Assembly (NCBI GenBank): GCA_905181595.1
Contig: CAJIYI010000001.1
Span: 525,938-589,937, forward strand
Source of the DNA: an uncultured SAR86 cluster bacterium
GTDB lineage: Bacteria > Pseudomonadota > Gammaproteobacteria > Magnimaribacterales > D2472
Length of the DNA: 64,000 nucleotides
Direction of reading: 5' to 3'
Each line of letters begins with the position of its first letter. Position 1 is the stretch's first letter. Positions 10,312-20,750 of this stretch are shown piece by piece. Position numbers and translations under genes: made by a program. Under the pieces are notes generated by a model. That model saw nothing but the letters and a program-made list of their open reading frames with translations. It had not been told where the DNA came from and ran no database searches.

Positions 10312-11496
10312 ATGTTTACCTTTAAGACTTTTAATAACATTGCTGAAGATGGTCTTGCAGTAATGGCCTCAAAGAACATCAATGCAGTTTCCGAGAACCC
10401 AGATGCTTTAATTCTTAGGAGCCATAAGTTAGTTGCTGAAGAGTTTGGGCATAACCTATCTGCAATAGCTAGAGCTGGCGCTGGAGTCAATAATATACCA
10501 GTTAAAAATGCGACTGATTTAGGGGTAGTTGTTTTCAACACTCCAGGAGCAAATGCCAATGCGGTTAAGGAGCTTGTAATATGCGGAATGCTGCTTTCAT
10601 CCAGAGGAATTGTAGATGGAATAAATTTTGCGAAGAATCTTGAGTCAAGTGATTCAGACGCCTTGAATAAAATGCTCGAAGCTCAAAAAAAAACATTTGC
10701 AGGTAATGAGCTTTCAGGTAAAACCATAGGGATTGTTGGCTTAGGAGCAATAGGCTCTATGCTAGCACAGGCCTCTCAGGCCCTCGGAATGAAGCTAGTC
10801 GGCTATGATCCTCATATTTCTATCGACTCTGCTTGGAGGCTTCCTAGAGAGGTGGAAAAGGCAGAAACACTTGAAGACCTCTTAAAAAAATCTGACTATG
10901 TGTCTTTGCATGTGCCGCTGGTTGAAGCAACAAAAAATTTAATCAATGCTGACAATTTGAAGTATTTTAAATCTGGTTCAAGACTAATAAATTTATCTAG
11001 AGGAGGCATTGTTAACAGCAATGATGTAATACAAGCCCTTGAAAATGGCAATCTCTCAAAATTTGTAACAGATTTTCCAACGCCTGAGTTAATAGCAAGA
11101 TCAGCAGAGAATAGCGATGTTATTCTGCTGCCTCATATGGGTGCTAGCACGAAAGAAGCAGAGGTTAATTGCGCTGTCATGGCAGCAAATCAGATCGCTA
11201 ATTTTTTACAAAGAGGAGTAATTATTAACTCCATTAATTTTCCGAATGTCTCGCTAGAACGAAGTACTCCCCATCGCCTTGTAATCATTACCAAGAATGA
11301 GCCTGGCATGATTAGTAAAATTACAGATTCTATAGCATCCCTTAATCTCAATATCGCTGAGATGTCGAATAAAAGTCGAGATGAAATAGCTATTAACCTG
11401 ATAGATTTAGAGTACGAAGCTAGTGATGAGCTAGTAAGCCAATTAAAATCAATCGAGCATGTCCTAAAGGTTAGGTCTATTAATACAGCTTCTTAA
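10312..11496 (+). CDS. serA: D-3-phosphoglycerate dehydrogenase (SerA-like, ACT domain)
   Basis: ARAGAGVNNIPV, GKTIGIVGLGAIGSMLA, C-terminal ACT-like HRLVIITKNEPGMISKITDSIA. Confidence 0.85.
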   Translation: MFTFKTFNNIAEDGLAVMASKNINAVSENPDALILRSHKLVAEEFGHNLSAIARAGAGVNNIPVKNATDLGVVVFNTPGANANAVKELVICGMLLSSRGIVDGINFAKNLESSDSDALNKMLEAQKKTFAGNELSGKTIGIVGLGAIGSMLAQASQALGMKLVGYDPHISIDSAWRLPREVEKAETLEDLLKKSDYVSLHVPLVEATKNLINADNLKYFKSGSRLINLSRGGIVNSNDVIQALENGNLSKFVTDFPTPELIARSAENSDVILLPHMGASTKEAEVNCAVMAANQIANFLQRGVIINSINFPNVSLERSTPHRLVIITKNEPGMISKITDSIASLNLNIAEMSNKSRDEIAINLIDLEYEASDELVSQLKSIEHVLKVRSINTAS

Positions 11497-11497
11497 A

Positions 11498-12604
11498 TTA
11501 AACGTAGTTTTCTACAAAACTCTTATCAAAAGGAATGATATCCTTTTCTTGTCCATTTTGAACTTTATTAGCCCACTCTGGGTCGGATAATAGAGCTCTT
11601 CCAACCGCAATTAAATCAAATTCTGATTTATTTAATTTTTGATGCAATTTAACCAAATCGGTAGTTTGAGTTTGATGGTCTCCGGCATAAAGCTTTATAA
11701 AGTCTTTATCCACGCCCACACTGCCAACGCTAATAGATGGAAGTCCTGTAGTTTTCTTAGCTATGCCAGCTAAATTTAATCCATCTTCTGAGAATTCACC
11801 CTCCCAAAATCTTCTGTTGCTGCAATGCAAGAAATCTGCCCCTGCATTTTTAAGAATATTTAAAAATAAATTTAGCTCATCTTTATCAGATGTAATTTTT
11901 GCTTCATAGTCTTGCTGCTTCCATTGAGAGATTCTTATGCCGACCTGAAATTCAGGAGAAGTTCGTTGTTGTGTCTCTTGAATAATTCTTGAAGCAAACC
12001 TTGCTCTGTTTTCCAGAGAACCTCCAAATTGATCTGTCCTAGTATTTATAGCATCCCAGAAAAATTGATCAATTAGGTATCCATGTGCTCCATGGATTTC
12101 AACACCATCAAACCCAAGTTCTTCACAAATTTTTGCATCATTCACATAAATTTCAATCAGCTCTTCTATGTCTTCCACTGTCATTTCATAGGCAACTTTT
12201 TTTCCAGGTTTAACACATCCTGAGGGAGTGAATCCAGGAATTTCTGGAGAAGGGGGCATGCCAAGTTTTCTAATTCCTCCAACATGCCAAAGCTGACAAA
12301 AGATAGGCGAACCATTTTTGTGAACAGCAGAAACTACTTTTTCCCACATCATCTTTGATTCGTCTGATTCTAAATTAGGGACATCCAAATAACCACTTGC
12401 AGCTCGATGACTAACCTCCACTCCCTCTGTAATTATAAGCCCAACACCTCCAGCAGCTCTCTTGGCATAGTAGGTTGGAGCGTAATCAGCCGGAACTCCT
12501 TTTGGAGAAAAACTCCTTGTCATAGGCGCCATAACAATTCTATTTTTTAGCTTTAAGCCATTGAGATTATATTCAGAAAAAAGCACGTTTTTTGAGTCAT
12601 TCAT
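11498..12604 (-). CDS. NADH:flavin oxidoreductase, old yellow enzyme family
   Basis: LKLKNRIVMAPMTRSFSPKGVP, ELGFDGVEIHGAHGYLIDQFFWDAINTRTDQFGGSLENRARF. Confidence 0.92.
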   Translation of the reverse strand: MNDSKNVLFSEYNLNGLKLKNRIVMAPMTRSFSPKGVPADYAPTYYAKRAAGGVGLIITEGVEVSHRAASGYLDVPNLESDESKMMWEKVVSAVHKNGSPIFCQLWHVGGIRKLGMPPSPEIPGFTPSGCVKPGKKVAYEMTVEDIEELIEIYVNDAKICEELGFDGVEIHGAHGYLIDQFFWDAINTRTDQFGGSLENRARFASRIIQETQQRTSPEFQVGIRISQWKQQDYEAKITSDKDELNLFLNILKNAGADFLHCSNRRFWEGEFSEDGLNLAGIAKKTTGLPSISVGSVGVDKDFIKLYAGDHQTQTTDLVKLHQKLNKSEFDLIAVGRALLSDPEWANKVQNGQEKDIIPFDKSFVENYV

Positions 12605-12857
12605 AAGTCTTGATGATGGGGTATATAAAGGATATCTATTCTATGTTATTTTTTTTTAAAAAAATACTTGCCCACAGACAAAAATGATGGTATTGGAGTA
12701 ACCACTATTTGCCTGTGAAATCCTTAATCAAGGGAGTATAATTCATATAAATAACTGATTTACGGTATTTTTATTATAATTTGATTACTTTTTGACCAAT
12801 TTCCACGAATCCCTTTTAAATAGGTCTAAACTATCACAATACTAAGTTATCCCAAAC

Positions 12858-12882
12858 TTTATCCACAGATTCTGTGGATAAA
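12858..12882. promoter_or_regulatory. two perfect DnaA boxes in inverted orientation (12-bp perfect inverted repeat)
   Basis: TTTATCCACAGA-T-TCTGTGGATAAA in an AT-rich 306-bp intergenic region. Confidence 0.6.
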
Positions 12883-12910
12883 AATTAACCATTTTTGGTA
12901 ACTATTTTTT

Positions 12911-13585
12911 GTGAAAAATTTTAACTTTCCCGAACATTGGACGAACGCTCTAGGATCGAGCTTTTGCAACAATTTTTTTGGCGATATCGCACCCAGAATA
13001 GACCGGCTCATTGACGAGGATGTGATATTTTTTCCACCAATTGATATGCTATTTCAAGCTCTACACCTCACCTCTTTTCTTGATACGAAAGTATTAATAT
13101 TGGGGCAAGATCCATATCACAGATTTGGTCAAGCCAATGGATTAGCTTTTTCAGTTAACAGAGATATTTCTATCCCCCCATCATTAAAAAATATTTATTT
13201 AGAGCTAGCAGAAGATGTCGAATGCTCAAATCCCAATCATGGTGATCTAAGTTTTTGGTCACAGCAAGGAGTGTTACTTCTAAATTCTTCATTGAGTGTG
13301 GAGGAAGGCAAACCTAACTCACATCAAGATCTAGGATGGTCAACTTTAACTAATAAAATTATTTCAAAATTAAGTGATCGCGGCGAAGTAATTTTTGTTC
13401 TATGGGGAAACTTTGCACAAAAAAAAATGAATTTAATTGATGGGGTAAGAAATAATATTTTACTAGCCCCCCATCCATCACCTCTTTCATCCTACCGTGG
13501 ATTTTTTGGCTCAAGACCCTTCTCAGAAATTAACAATATTTTATTAAGATCTAATAAAGAGCAAATTGACTGGCAGATTGATTAG
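12911..13585 (+). CDS. ung: uracil-DNA glycosylase
   Basis: VLILGQDPYHRFGQANGLAFSV and HPSPLSSYRGFFGSRPFSE. Confidence 0.95.
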   Translation: MKNFNFPEHWTNALGSSFCNNFFGDIAPRIDRLIDEDVIFFPPIDMLFQALHLTSFLDTKVLILGQDPYHRFGQANGLAFSVNRDISIPPSLKNIYLELAEDVECSNPNHGDLSFWSQQGVLLLNSSLSVEEGKPNSHQDLGWSTLTNKIISKLSDRGEVIFVLWGNFAQKKMNLIDGVRNNILLAPHPSPLSSYRGFFGSRPFSEINNILLRSNKEQIDWQID

Positions 13586-14349
13586 AAATTAAAAAAGTCT
13601 TTTGGGCCCAAGCAAGATGAAAAGTATTTGCCGTTGCCGCTTAAAGTCTGCCCAATAATTTCAAATTTCTGCACTTCTTCTTTAGAGGCATGGACTACTA
13701 ACGCAGTTTGTTTTTTTTGTTTACCGAGATATTCCATCCTTGCAATAATCTCTTGGCCTCTAAAGCAACCCTTTGAAAAGCTAACCCTAGATATATGCTG
13801 CATCAGTTCATGTGGTCTAAATTTACAGGAATCTTTTTTTTGAATAATATGATCTTCGAGTAACTTTCTGTTTAAAGACCAGCTCATTGAAGCTGTATCT
13901 TCGATGTTTTCTACTATTTCCTTGTTATTAAAGGAGGCCAGAAGAGAAACTTGAGCATCATCTGCCATTATTATTAACTGCTCATTTGGTAACATGTCTT
14001 CATGAGGCTTGCGAATCCAACCAGTGAAGGTTATATCAATTGGTTTGATGGCTACCTTGTAAAAAGGTGCAAATTTCCCCATCTCATTTAAAAAAATACT
14101 TTCTAGCTCATCATCAATTGCTATTAATACAAGATTTTTGTGGAGGAGAATATCAAAATTGCATAAAACATAGCCTTTTTCATCGCATAATGCAGAAGGC
14201 TGCCCCTCACCATCTGCAAGCTTACCGCAGTCAGAAGTAACTTGTCCTTGTAATAAGTTGATTACAGAGTCAAAATCGCCCTCAAGATGCAAGGCTTTTA
14301 ATTGACCTAGCTGATGAGCGCCAAATGTAAGATAGTCAATATTTTTCAA
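13582..14349 (-). CDS. ygfZ: YgfZ/GcvT-like folate-binding protein
   Basis: KGCFRGQEIIARMEYLGKQKK signature. Confidence 0.88.
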   Translation of the reverse strand: MKNIDYLTFGAHQLGQLKALHLEGDFDSVINLLQGQVTSDCGKLADGEGQPSALCDEKGYVLCNFDILLHKNLVLIAIDDELESIFLNEMGKFAPFYKVAIKPIDITFTGWIRKPHEDMLPNEQLIIMADDAQVSLLASFNNKEIVENIEDTASMSWSLNRKLLEDHIIQKKDSCKFRPHELMQHISRVSFSKGCFRGQEIIARMEYLGKQKKQTALVVHASKEEVQKFEIIGQTLSGNGKYFSSCLGPKDFFNF

Positions 14350-14399
14350 TGATGAGATTTAATAAATTCTATTTAAAGATAATATATTAACCTAGGAAG

Positions 14400-14645
14400 A
14401 TGAATACCGAAATCAATAAAACTAAATGGAAGTGCAGAAGGGGTCTTAGAGAGTTAGATTTACTGTTCAGAAAATTCAGTAACAACCACCTTGAGTCTTT
14501 AAGCAAGGAGGACTTTGATATGTTTAATAGCATTTTAGATATAGAGGATCAGCCCATCTATGATTTTATTTTTAAAGGTGTGTCCCTTGGCAATCAATCC
14601 CAGGAAGATTTCATCTTACAGCGCATAAAAAAATTCTTAGATTAG
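14400..14645 (+). CDS. sdhE: succinate dehydrogenase assembly factor SdhE
   Basis: 81 aa; WKCRRGLRELDLLFRKF motif. Confidence 0.9.
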   Translation: MNTEINKTKWKCRRGLRELDLLFRKFSNNHLESLSKEDFDMFNSILDIEDQPIYDFIFKGVSLGNQSQEDFILQRIKKFLD

Positions 14646-14690
14646 TGAAACTATTACCAAAAAGGCTTGTCCAATTAGCAGAGAAAATAA

Positions 14691-15260
14691 ATGGGTAACC
14701 TTACAGGAGATGAAATGCTAATTAATGAAATTAAAGCAGGCAATGCTCTAGCATTTGAAGCTATGGTTATTAAGTATCAGCCAAAGCTACTCTCATCATT
14801 GATCGCATATACAAAATCTCATGATCAAGCTGAAGAACTCTGTCAAAAAACATTTATAAGAGTATGGCAAAAAATTGATACTTTTAGAGGAGATAGCGCC
14901 TTATTTACATGGATATATCGCATTGGTATAAATTTAGCAAAAAATGATTTCGCAAGCAGTTACGCTAAGAGTAAAAAAAAGACAGACCCCTTGGATGTAT
15001 CAGAGCATGAGATTTCTAGTCATATATCTCCAGAAGTAGACCTCATAGGCAAGGAAGCTGAGGAAATAGTTTTTACTTTTATTGAAACCCTCGATATCGA
15101 TTTAAAAACAGCCTTTATATTGCGGGAGCTTGAGGGAAGATCATATGATGAGATTGCAAAGATTATGAAGTGTCCAATAGGAACTGTCCGCTCAAGAATA
15201 TTTAGAGCTAGGCAACTTATTTTAGAGTTTATGACTCAGGAGAATCTGCTCAATGACTAA
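14691..15260 (+). CDS. rpoE: ECF sigma factor RpoE/AlgU
   Basis: Sigma70 r2 (KYQPKLLSSLIAYTKSHDQAEELCQKTFIRVWQ) and r4 (LRELEGRSYDEIAKIMKCPIGTVRSRIFRARQ); precedes a degP-like gene. Confidence 0.92.
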   Translation: MGNLTGDEMLINEIKAGNALAFEAMVIKYQPKLLSSLIAYTKSHDQAEELCQKTFIRVWQKIDTFRGDSALFTWIYRIGINLAKNDFASSYAKSKKKTDPLDVSEHEISSHISPEVDLIGKEAEEIVFTFIETLDIDLKTAFILRELEGRSYDEIAKIMKCPIGTVRSRIFRARQLILEFMTQENLLND

Positions 15261-15936
15261 AGACATAGAAAAACTCTCAGCTTGGTATGATGGTGAGATC
15301 TCCAAAGAAGATTTTGATAAAGGTCTTGAGAACCTTGGATCAAGCCCTGAGAGTAAAAAAATATTACATCAATACGCTATTCTTTCTGAGCTAATGCAAA
15401 GAAAATCTAAGCCGCAAGCTTCTAAACTTGCTCAGCTGTCAGATTATTTGCCTCAGAACAATCCTTGGCTTTCAAATGCATTTACTGCAGCTGCAACTGT
15501 TTTAATAACAATTATGGTTCTTTATCAAGTTGATGCAGATCGTTTTGGTTCTGATGAAGCCAGTCAAATGCAACTAACTTCTGCGCTTTCAAGCCAAGAG
15601 GCAAAAGATCAATTGATAAGTGCTGATCAAAATATTATGGATCATATGATTCATATTATGCAGTCGAACCACCAGCATGAGCCTAACAGCATCCCGAAGG
15701 AAATGATTCCAGTTGGATTTATGCCTTCAGCCAAGAATCCTAGCAGGTACACAAATGGAAATAATAATCTCTATTTTCATATCGAAAATAAACAACTTGG
15801 AATTAACAAGGTAAAATACTTTAAAGCAAATAATAATTGGATCTATTTAGTCCCATTAAGGGATGGCAGACTGCTTACTGCATACGGTGATGTTCCTCCG
15901 GAGCTAGCGAGCAAAATGATTCGCTCATTGAACTAA
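15253..15936 (+). CDS. anti-sigma-E factor (RseA-like), possibly with an RseB/MucB C-terminal-like tail
   Basis: Overlaps rpoE by 8 nt; KLSAWYDGEIS N-terminus, central TM segment; C-terminus LLTAYGDVPPELASKMIRSLN resembles the MucB/RseB terminus. Confidence 0.75.
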   Translation: MTKDIEKLSAWYDGEISKEDFDKGLENLGSSPESKKILHQYAILSELMQRKSKPQASKLAQLSDYLPQNNPWLSNAFTAAATVLITIMVLYQVDADRFGSDEASQMQLTSALSSQEAKDQLISADQNIMDHMIHIMQSNHQHEPNSIPKEMIPVGFMPSAKNPSRYTNGNNNLYFHIENKQLGINKVKYFKANNNWIYLVPLRDGRLLTAYGDVPPELASKMIRSLN

Positions 15937-15956
15937 AAAATATAAAAGGATAGAAA

Positions 15957-17354
15957 ATGAATTTAAAACAAATCAGCCTAATAAGTATCCTAACCACAGG
16001 ATTATCTTTTGGTTTAAATGCAGCCTCAGCCTTGCCAGGTGATATCTCAGGATTGGTTGATTCAGCTGCGCCAGCAGTAGTTAATATTACCTCTAAAAAA
16101 GAGGTCAAAATGCGAGATAACCGAAGAGGCTTTGACGAATTCGAGAGATTTTTTGGAATTCCCAGAGGCTACCCCCAGCCACAAGAGCCTCAGACAAGAG
16201 AGGCTGTTTCCTATGGCTCTGGGTTTATTTTTAAAGAAGGTTATCTTTTAACAAATTTTCATGTCATTGATGAGGCAGAAGAAATCACAGTCTCACTGAA
16301 TGATCGCCGAGAATTTTCTGCAGAAGTCGTAGGAATTGATCCTTTGTCAGATCTGGCGGTATTAAAAATTTCGGGAAAAAATTTACCAAAAGTATCGATT
16401 GGTGATAGCGAGAATTTAAGAGTGGGTGATTGGGTTGTTGCTATCGGATCCCCATTTTCATTTGATTTTTCAGTTACTGCAGGAATTGTTAGCGCTAAAG
16501 GCAGAAGCATTCAAAATCAAAATATTGGAAACTATGTTCCCTTTATACAAACAGATGTAGCAATTAATCCTGGTAACTCAGGCGGCCCTTTATTTGACCT
16601 TGATGGAAAAGTTGTTGGCATCAACTCTCAAATATATTCTCGAAGTGGAGGCTATCAAGGCCTTGCATTTGCTATTCCTATTGACGTAGCCATGGAAGTG
16701 GCTGAACAAATCATAGCTAAGGGCAATGTATCAAGAGGATATTTAGGAGTGCGTGTTGGAGAAGTAGACAATGATTTAGCAGAAGCTTTAAGCATGGATA
16801 AGCCATATGGGGCATTAATTACTGATGTTGAGAAGGGGGAATCTGGTGCTGATGCTGGCCTGCAACCTGGCGATGTAATTCTAAAATTTGATGGAAGAGA
16901 GATTAAATTTGGCTCTGATTTGCCTCATGTTGTTGGACGCATCCAGCCAAAATCAAAAGCTAATGCTGAAGTGATGCGTGATGGAAAAAAGATTACTCTT
17001 AAATTTGTTCTTGGTGAGCTACCTGCAGATCAGAGAACCTTTATTCCTGCCAAAACAGAGATTTCGTCCGATCCTTTGGGGTTAAAAATAGAAGACTTAT
17101 CAGCTGAAAACTCTAAACCTAATGACCCTGAGGAAGGGGTATTGGTGATTAGAGTTAATAATGGCTCTCCTGCAAGCGGTAAAATTACGAAAGGAGATAT
17201 CCTTACTGAGATAATTTCCAAAGGAAAGCGTTACGAAATAGAAGATGCTGCATTCTTTGAAAACCTGGTAGCTGAATTTTCTTCAGGCGACAAACTAGCC
17301 ATAGTTGGACGGAGAAATGGCAACAGATTTTTTGTAGCTGTAACCGTAGATTAA
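15957..17354 (+). CDS. degP: periplasmic serine endoprotease DegP/MucD-like
   Basis: TNFHVID, NPGNSGGPLFD catalytic motifs; PDZ-like segments; signal peptide. Confidence 0.93.
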   Translation: MNLKQISLISILTTGLSFGLNAASALPGDISGLVDSAAPAVVNITSKKEVKMRDNRRGFDEFERFFGIPRGYPQPQEPQTREAVSYGSGFIFKEGYLLTNFHVIDEAEEITVSLNDRREFSAEVVGIDPLSDLAVLKISGKNLPKVSIGDSENLRVGDWVVAIGSPFSFDFSVTAGIVSAKGRSIQNQNIGNYVPFIQTDVAINPGNSGGPLFDLDGKVVGINSQIYSRSGGYQGLAFAIPIDVAMEVAEQIIAKGNVSRGYLGVRVGEVDNDLAEALSMDKPYGALITDVEKGESGADAGLQPGDVILKFDGREIKFGSDLPHVVGRIQPKSKANAEVMRDGKKITLKFVLGELPADQRTFIPAKTEISSDPLGLKIEDLSAENSKPNDPEEGVLVIRVNNGSPASGKITKGDILTEIISKGKRYEIEDAAFFENLVAEFSSGDKLAIVGRRNGNRFFVAVTVD

Positions 17355-17370
17355 TTCCGTTTAAAGCCTT

Positions 17371-17400
17371 AAGAAAAGCTGATAACAATCAGCTTTTCTT
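17371..17400. terminator. rho-independent terminator-like hairpin after degP
   Basis: AAGAAAAGCTGAT-aaca-ATCAGCTTTTCTT, 13-bp perfect stem. Confidence 0.65.
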
Positions 17401-17427
17401 ATAGAATAGTCATGCATTACGCATAAC

Positions 17428-19220
17428 ATGAAAAATATAAGAAATTTCTCTATCATTGCCCATATTGATCATGGTAAATCAACCCTGTCTGATCGATTAA
17501 TCGAAGTCTGCGGAGGTCTTTCGGCAAGAGAGATGTCTGAGCAGATTCTTGATTCAATGGACATTGAGCGCGAAAGAGGGATCACCATAAAGGCCCAAGC
17601 AGTTACATTGGATTACAAAAAAGATGGCGAAATTTATCAATTAAATTTTATTGATACTCCTGGCCATGTTGATTTTTCATACGAAGTATCTCGATCACTC
17701 TCAGCATGCGAAGGCGCTCTTCTTGTTGTAGATGGGTCTCAGGGAGTTGAAGCTCAAACTTTAGCTAATTGTTACACCGCAGTAGATCAGAGCTTGGAAG
17801 TCCTCGCAGTTATTAATAAGATTGATCTGCCTCAAGCAGAGCCGGAAAGGGTGAAGCAGGAAATTGAGGATATGATTGGAATTGATGCTTCTGATGCTCC
17901 GCTAGTCAGTGCTAAAACAGGTGAGGGCATAGAGGAGCTGCTAGAGTTAATTGTTGAAAATATTCCCTGCCCAACAGGCGACCCTGATGGGGAGTTTGAA
18001 GCCTTAATTATTGATTCCTGGTTTGATGCTTATTTGGGAGTTGTTTCACTCATTAAAGTGATTAATGGCTCGATAAAACAGGGTCAAAAAATTAAAGTCT
18101 ATTCCACGCAACAATCATATCTTGCAGATCAAATAGGTATCTTTTCTCCCAAAAAATTACCCAAGAAGGAATTGTGTGTTGGGCAAGTTGGATACATGGT
18201 TGCAGGGATAAAAAAAATTCAGGGTGCTCCAGTAGGAGATACCATTATTGATTCAAAAAATGACTCTGCAAAGCCATTACCAGGATTTCAGAAAGTGTTA
18301 CCTAAAGTTTTTGCATCTCTTTTCACAGTTGACTCTGATGACTATGAGAAATTTAGAGATGCTCTATCAAAACTAGTATTAAATGACTCTGCATTAATAT
18401 ACGAGCCTGAGGTTTCCGATGCTTTAGGATTTGGTTTTAGGTGCGGTTTTCTTGGCACTCTTCATTTGGAAGTGGTGCGCGAGAGACTTGAGAGAGAATA
18501 CGATCTTAATTTAATTTCAACTGCACCCTCTGTTCAATATCAAGTAGTCAAAACAGATGGTGAAATTATCGATTGCGATAGCCCGTCTCAGCTTCCATCT
18601 TTAAATTATGTCTCTGAAATTCGAGAGCCTTATGTCTTAGCAACAATCCTGACCCCAAAAGATTATGTTGGCAATGTTATTACTCTTTGCACTCAAAAGA
18701 GGGGAACTCAAAAAGATATGACCTACTTTGGAAATCAGGTTTCCATAGTCTTCGAGATGCCGTTAGCCGAAGTAATCATTGATTTCTTTGATCGACTAAA
18801 GTCTACAACTAAGGGGTATGCTTCAATTGAGTACAACATTATCAATTTTCAAGCCTCTAATTTGGTCAAACTTGATGTGTTGTTAAACAATGATGTGGTG
18901 GATGCATTATCCATTATTATTCACAAAGACTTTGCTATGGCGACGAGGTCGAGATGTTGCAAAAAATTTACAGAAACTTAATTCCTAGACAGATGTTTGA
19001 TATTCCAATTCAAGTTGCCCTAGGCTCTAAGATTGTTTCCCGAGAAACTGTTAAAGCCTTGCGTAAAAATGTAACTGCTAAATGCTATGGTGGAGACATA
19101 AGTCGCAAGAAGAAATTGCTGGAAAAGCAAAAAGAGGGTAAAAAGAAAATGAAACAGTTTGGTAGAGTCTCTATCCCTCAGGACGCTTTCTTAAATTACT
19201 TTAACTCGGGAGAGAAGTAG
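17428..19220 (+). CDS. lepA: elongation factor 4 (LepA), frameshifted near 18935-18945
   Basis: [17 protein letters not shown]; 17428-18981 plus 18954-19220; adding one base in gctatggcgac restores [25 protein letters not shown] (about 597 aa). Confidence 0.93.
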
Positions 19221-20095
19221 TGTTTTCTGATCCGATTTTTATCGTAGCTCTGGTTTCAGTTGCTTTATCAATCGCTTTTTGGATTTACAAAGTTTTATCA
19301 GGCACTCTCACTGATCAAATGCAGCAGGTTATATACACCTTAGGCTTTCTCTCGGCTTTACTTGGAATTTATAGAATTTTTGTTAATGCTGGAGACCTAG
19401 GGGTGGTTTTATTCTTAGGATCAATCATGTGCTTAGCAATACTGGTTGTCGGTATCCTCAAAAAAAATGACCTCTTAAAAACTACTGGCAAAGGATGGTT
19501 TTTGCCTGTTTTTTTTATTTTTGTTCTGAGAACTTTTATCTACGAGCCTTACCAAATTCCATCAGGCTCGATGATTCCAGGCTTGCAGGTTGGAGATTTT
19601 ATTCTTGTAAATAAACATAGCTATGGATTAAAAATTAATCGAATTGGCAAGCCATTTGCTATGGCTTCTGATCCCGAATATGGAGATGTGGTTGTATTTA
19701 TCCCCCCTCATGTGAATGTTCCATACATAAAGCGCTTAATTGGAAAGCCTGGTGATACTATTCGCTACATTAATAAAAAACTATATATCAATGGAGATTC
19801 AATAGAGCAAGAGTTGATCTCGCACGATGGCATAGAAACTTATTTGCAAGAAACATACCTGAAATCTACTAGGGTTATTAGAGTCCAAGGAGGCAGCGCA
19901 TCTTATCCAGAAGAATTCTCTGTTCCTGCCGATCATTATTTTGTCATGGGTGATAACAGAGATAACTCAAGCGATTCTAGGTATTGGGGCTTCGTCCCAA
20001 GAGAGCATTTTATGGGAACAGGAGAGATGATCTGGATGACTTGGGAGTGTTGGACCTGCTTACCTTCATTTAGTAGAGCCGGCTGGATTAATTAA
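19220..20095 (+). CDS. lepB: signal peptidase I
   Basis: YEPYQIPSGSMIPGLQVGDFILVNK, YIKRLIGKPGD, MGDNRDNSSDSRYWGFV. Confidence 0.95.
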   Translation: MFSDPIFIVALVSVALSIAFWIYKVLSGTLTDQMQQVIYTLGFLSALLGIYRIFVNAGDLGVVLFLGSIMCLAILVVGILKKNDLLKTTGKGWFLPVFFIFVLRTFIYEPYQIPSGSMIPGLQVGDFILVNKHSYGLKINRIGKPFAMASDPEYGDVVVFIPPHVNVPYIKRLIGKPGDTIRYINKKLYINGDSIEQELISHDGIETYLQETYLKSTRVIRVQGGSASYPEEFSVPADHYFVMGDNRDNSSDSRYWGFVPREHFMGTGEMIWMTWECWTCLPSFSRAGWIN

Positions 20096-20096
20096 A

Positions 20097-20750
20097 ATGA
20101 TGAATAGCTTGATTAAGGTTAGTAAAAAATACACTGATTTACCTAGTTTTAAACAAGCTCTCGTCCACAAAAGCATTTCAAGAATTGAAAACAACGAAAG
20201 GCTTGAATTCCTTGGTGATGCTGTCCTTGAGATAGTGATGTCAGAGTATCTATTTAATAATTTTTCTAAAAGTGACGAAGGCGTTTTAACCCAAATGCGA
20301 GCATCGTTAGTTAATACACAATCCCTTTCAGAAATTTTCTTGCAGTTAGATTGCAATAATCAGCTTCAAGTCTCTAAAGGCACCGACAAGCTAGATGAGA
20401 CTCATAAACATTCAATTTATGCAGGAACTTTGGAAGCTTGTGTTGGAGCAATATTTACAGACATAGGTAGCGAGGAAGCTAAATCTTTTGTCTTGCATAT
20501 ATTTGCGCAAAAGCTTTCTGAGCTCAGCGAATCAAATGAATTTAAGGATGCTAAATCAAGACTCCAAGAGTCTTTGCAGGCCATGAGCGCAGAGCTGCCT
20601 GAATACCGCGTGAACTCAAATGAAGAGGGCACTCATTTTTATTGCGACGTGACTGTTCTAAAGAAAGTTTTCTCGGCCTCCTCAGACATCAAGAAAGATG
20701 CGGAGCAGAAAGCTGCTGAATTAGCCCTCAACAACTTAAATCAATCATGA
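20097..20750 (+). CDS. rnc: ribonuclease III
   Basis: NERLEFLGDAVLEIVMSEYLF; C-terminal dsRBD. Confidence 0.95.
   Translation: MMNSLIKVSKKYTDLPSFKQALVHKSISRIENNERLEFLGDAVLEIVMSEYLFNNFSKSDEGVLTQMRASLVNTQSLSEIFLQLDCNNQLQVSKGTDKLDETHKHSIYAGTLEACVGAIFTDIGSEEAKSFVLHIFAQKLSELSESNEFKDAKSRLQESLQAMSAELPEYRVNSNEEGTHFYCDVTVLKKVFSASSDIKKDAEQKAAELALNNLNQS

Noticed and set aside
18954-19220. Separate small gene after lepA
   Set aside because: Its sequence is the conserved LepA C-terminal domain; it is the second half of a frameshifted gene.
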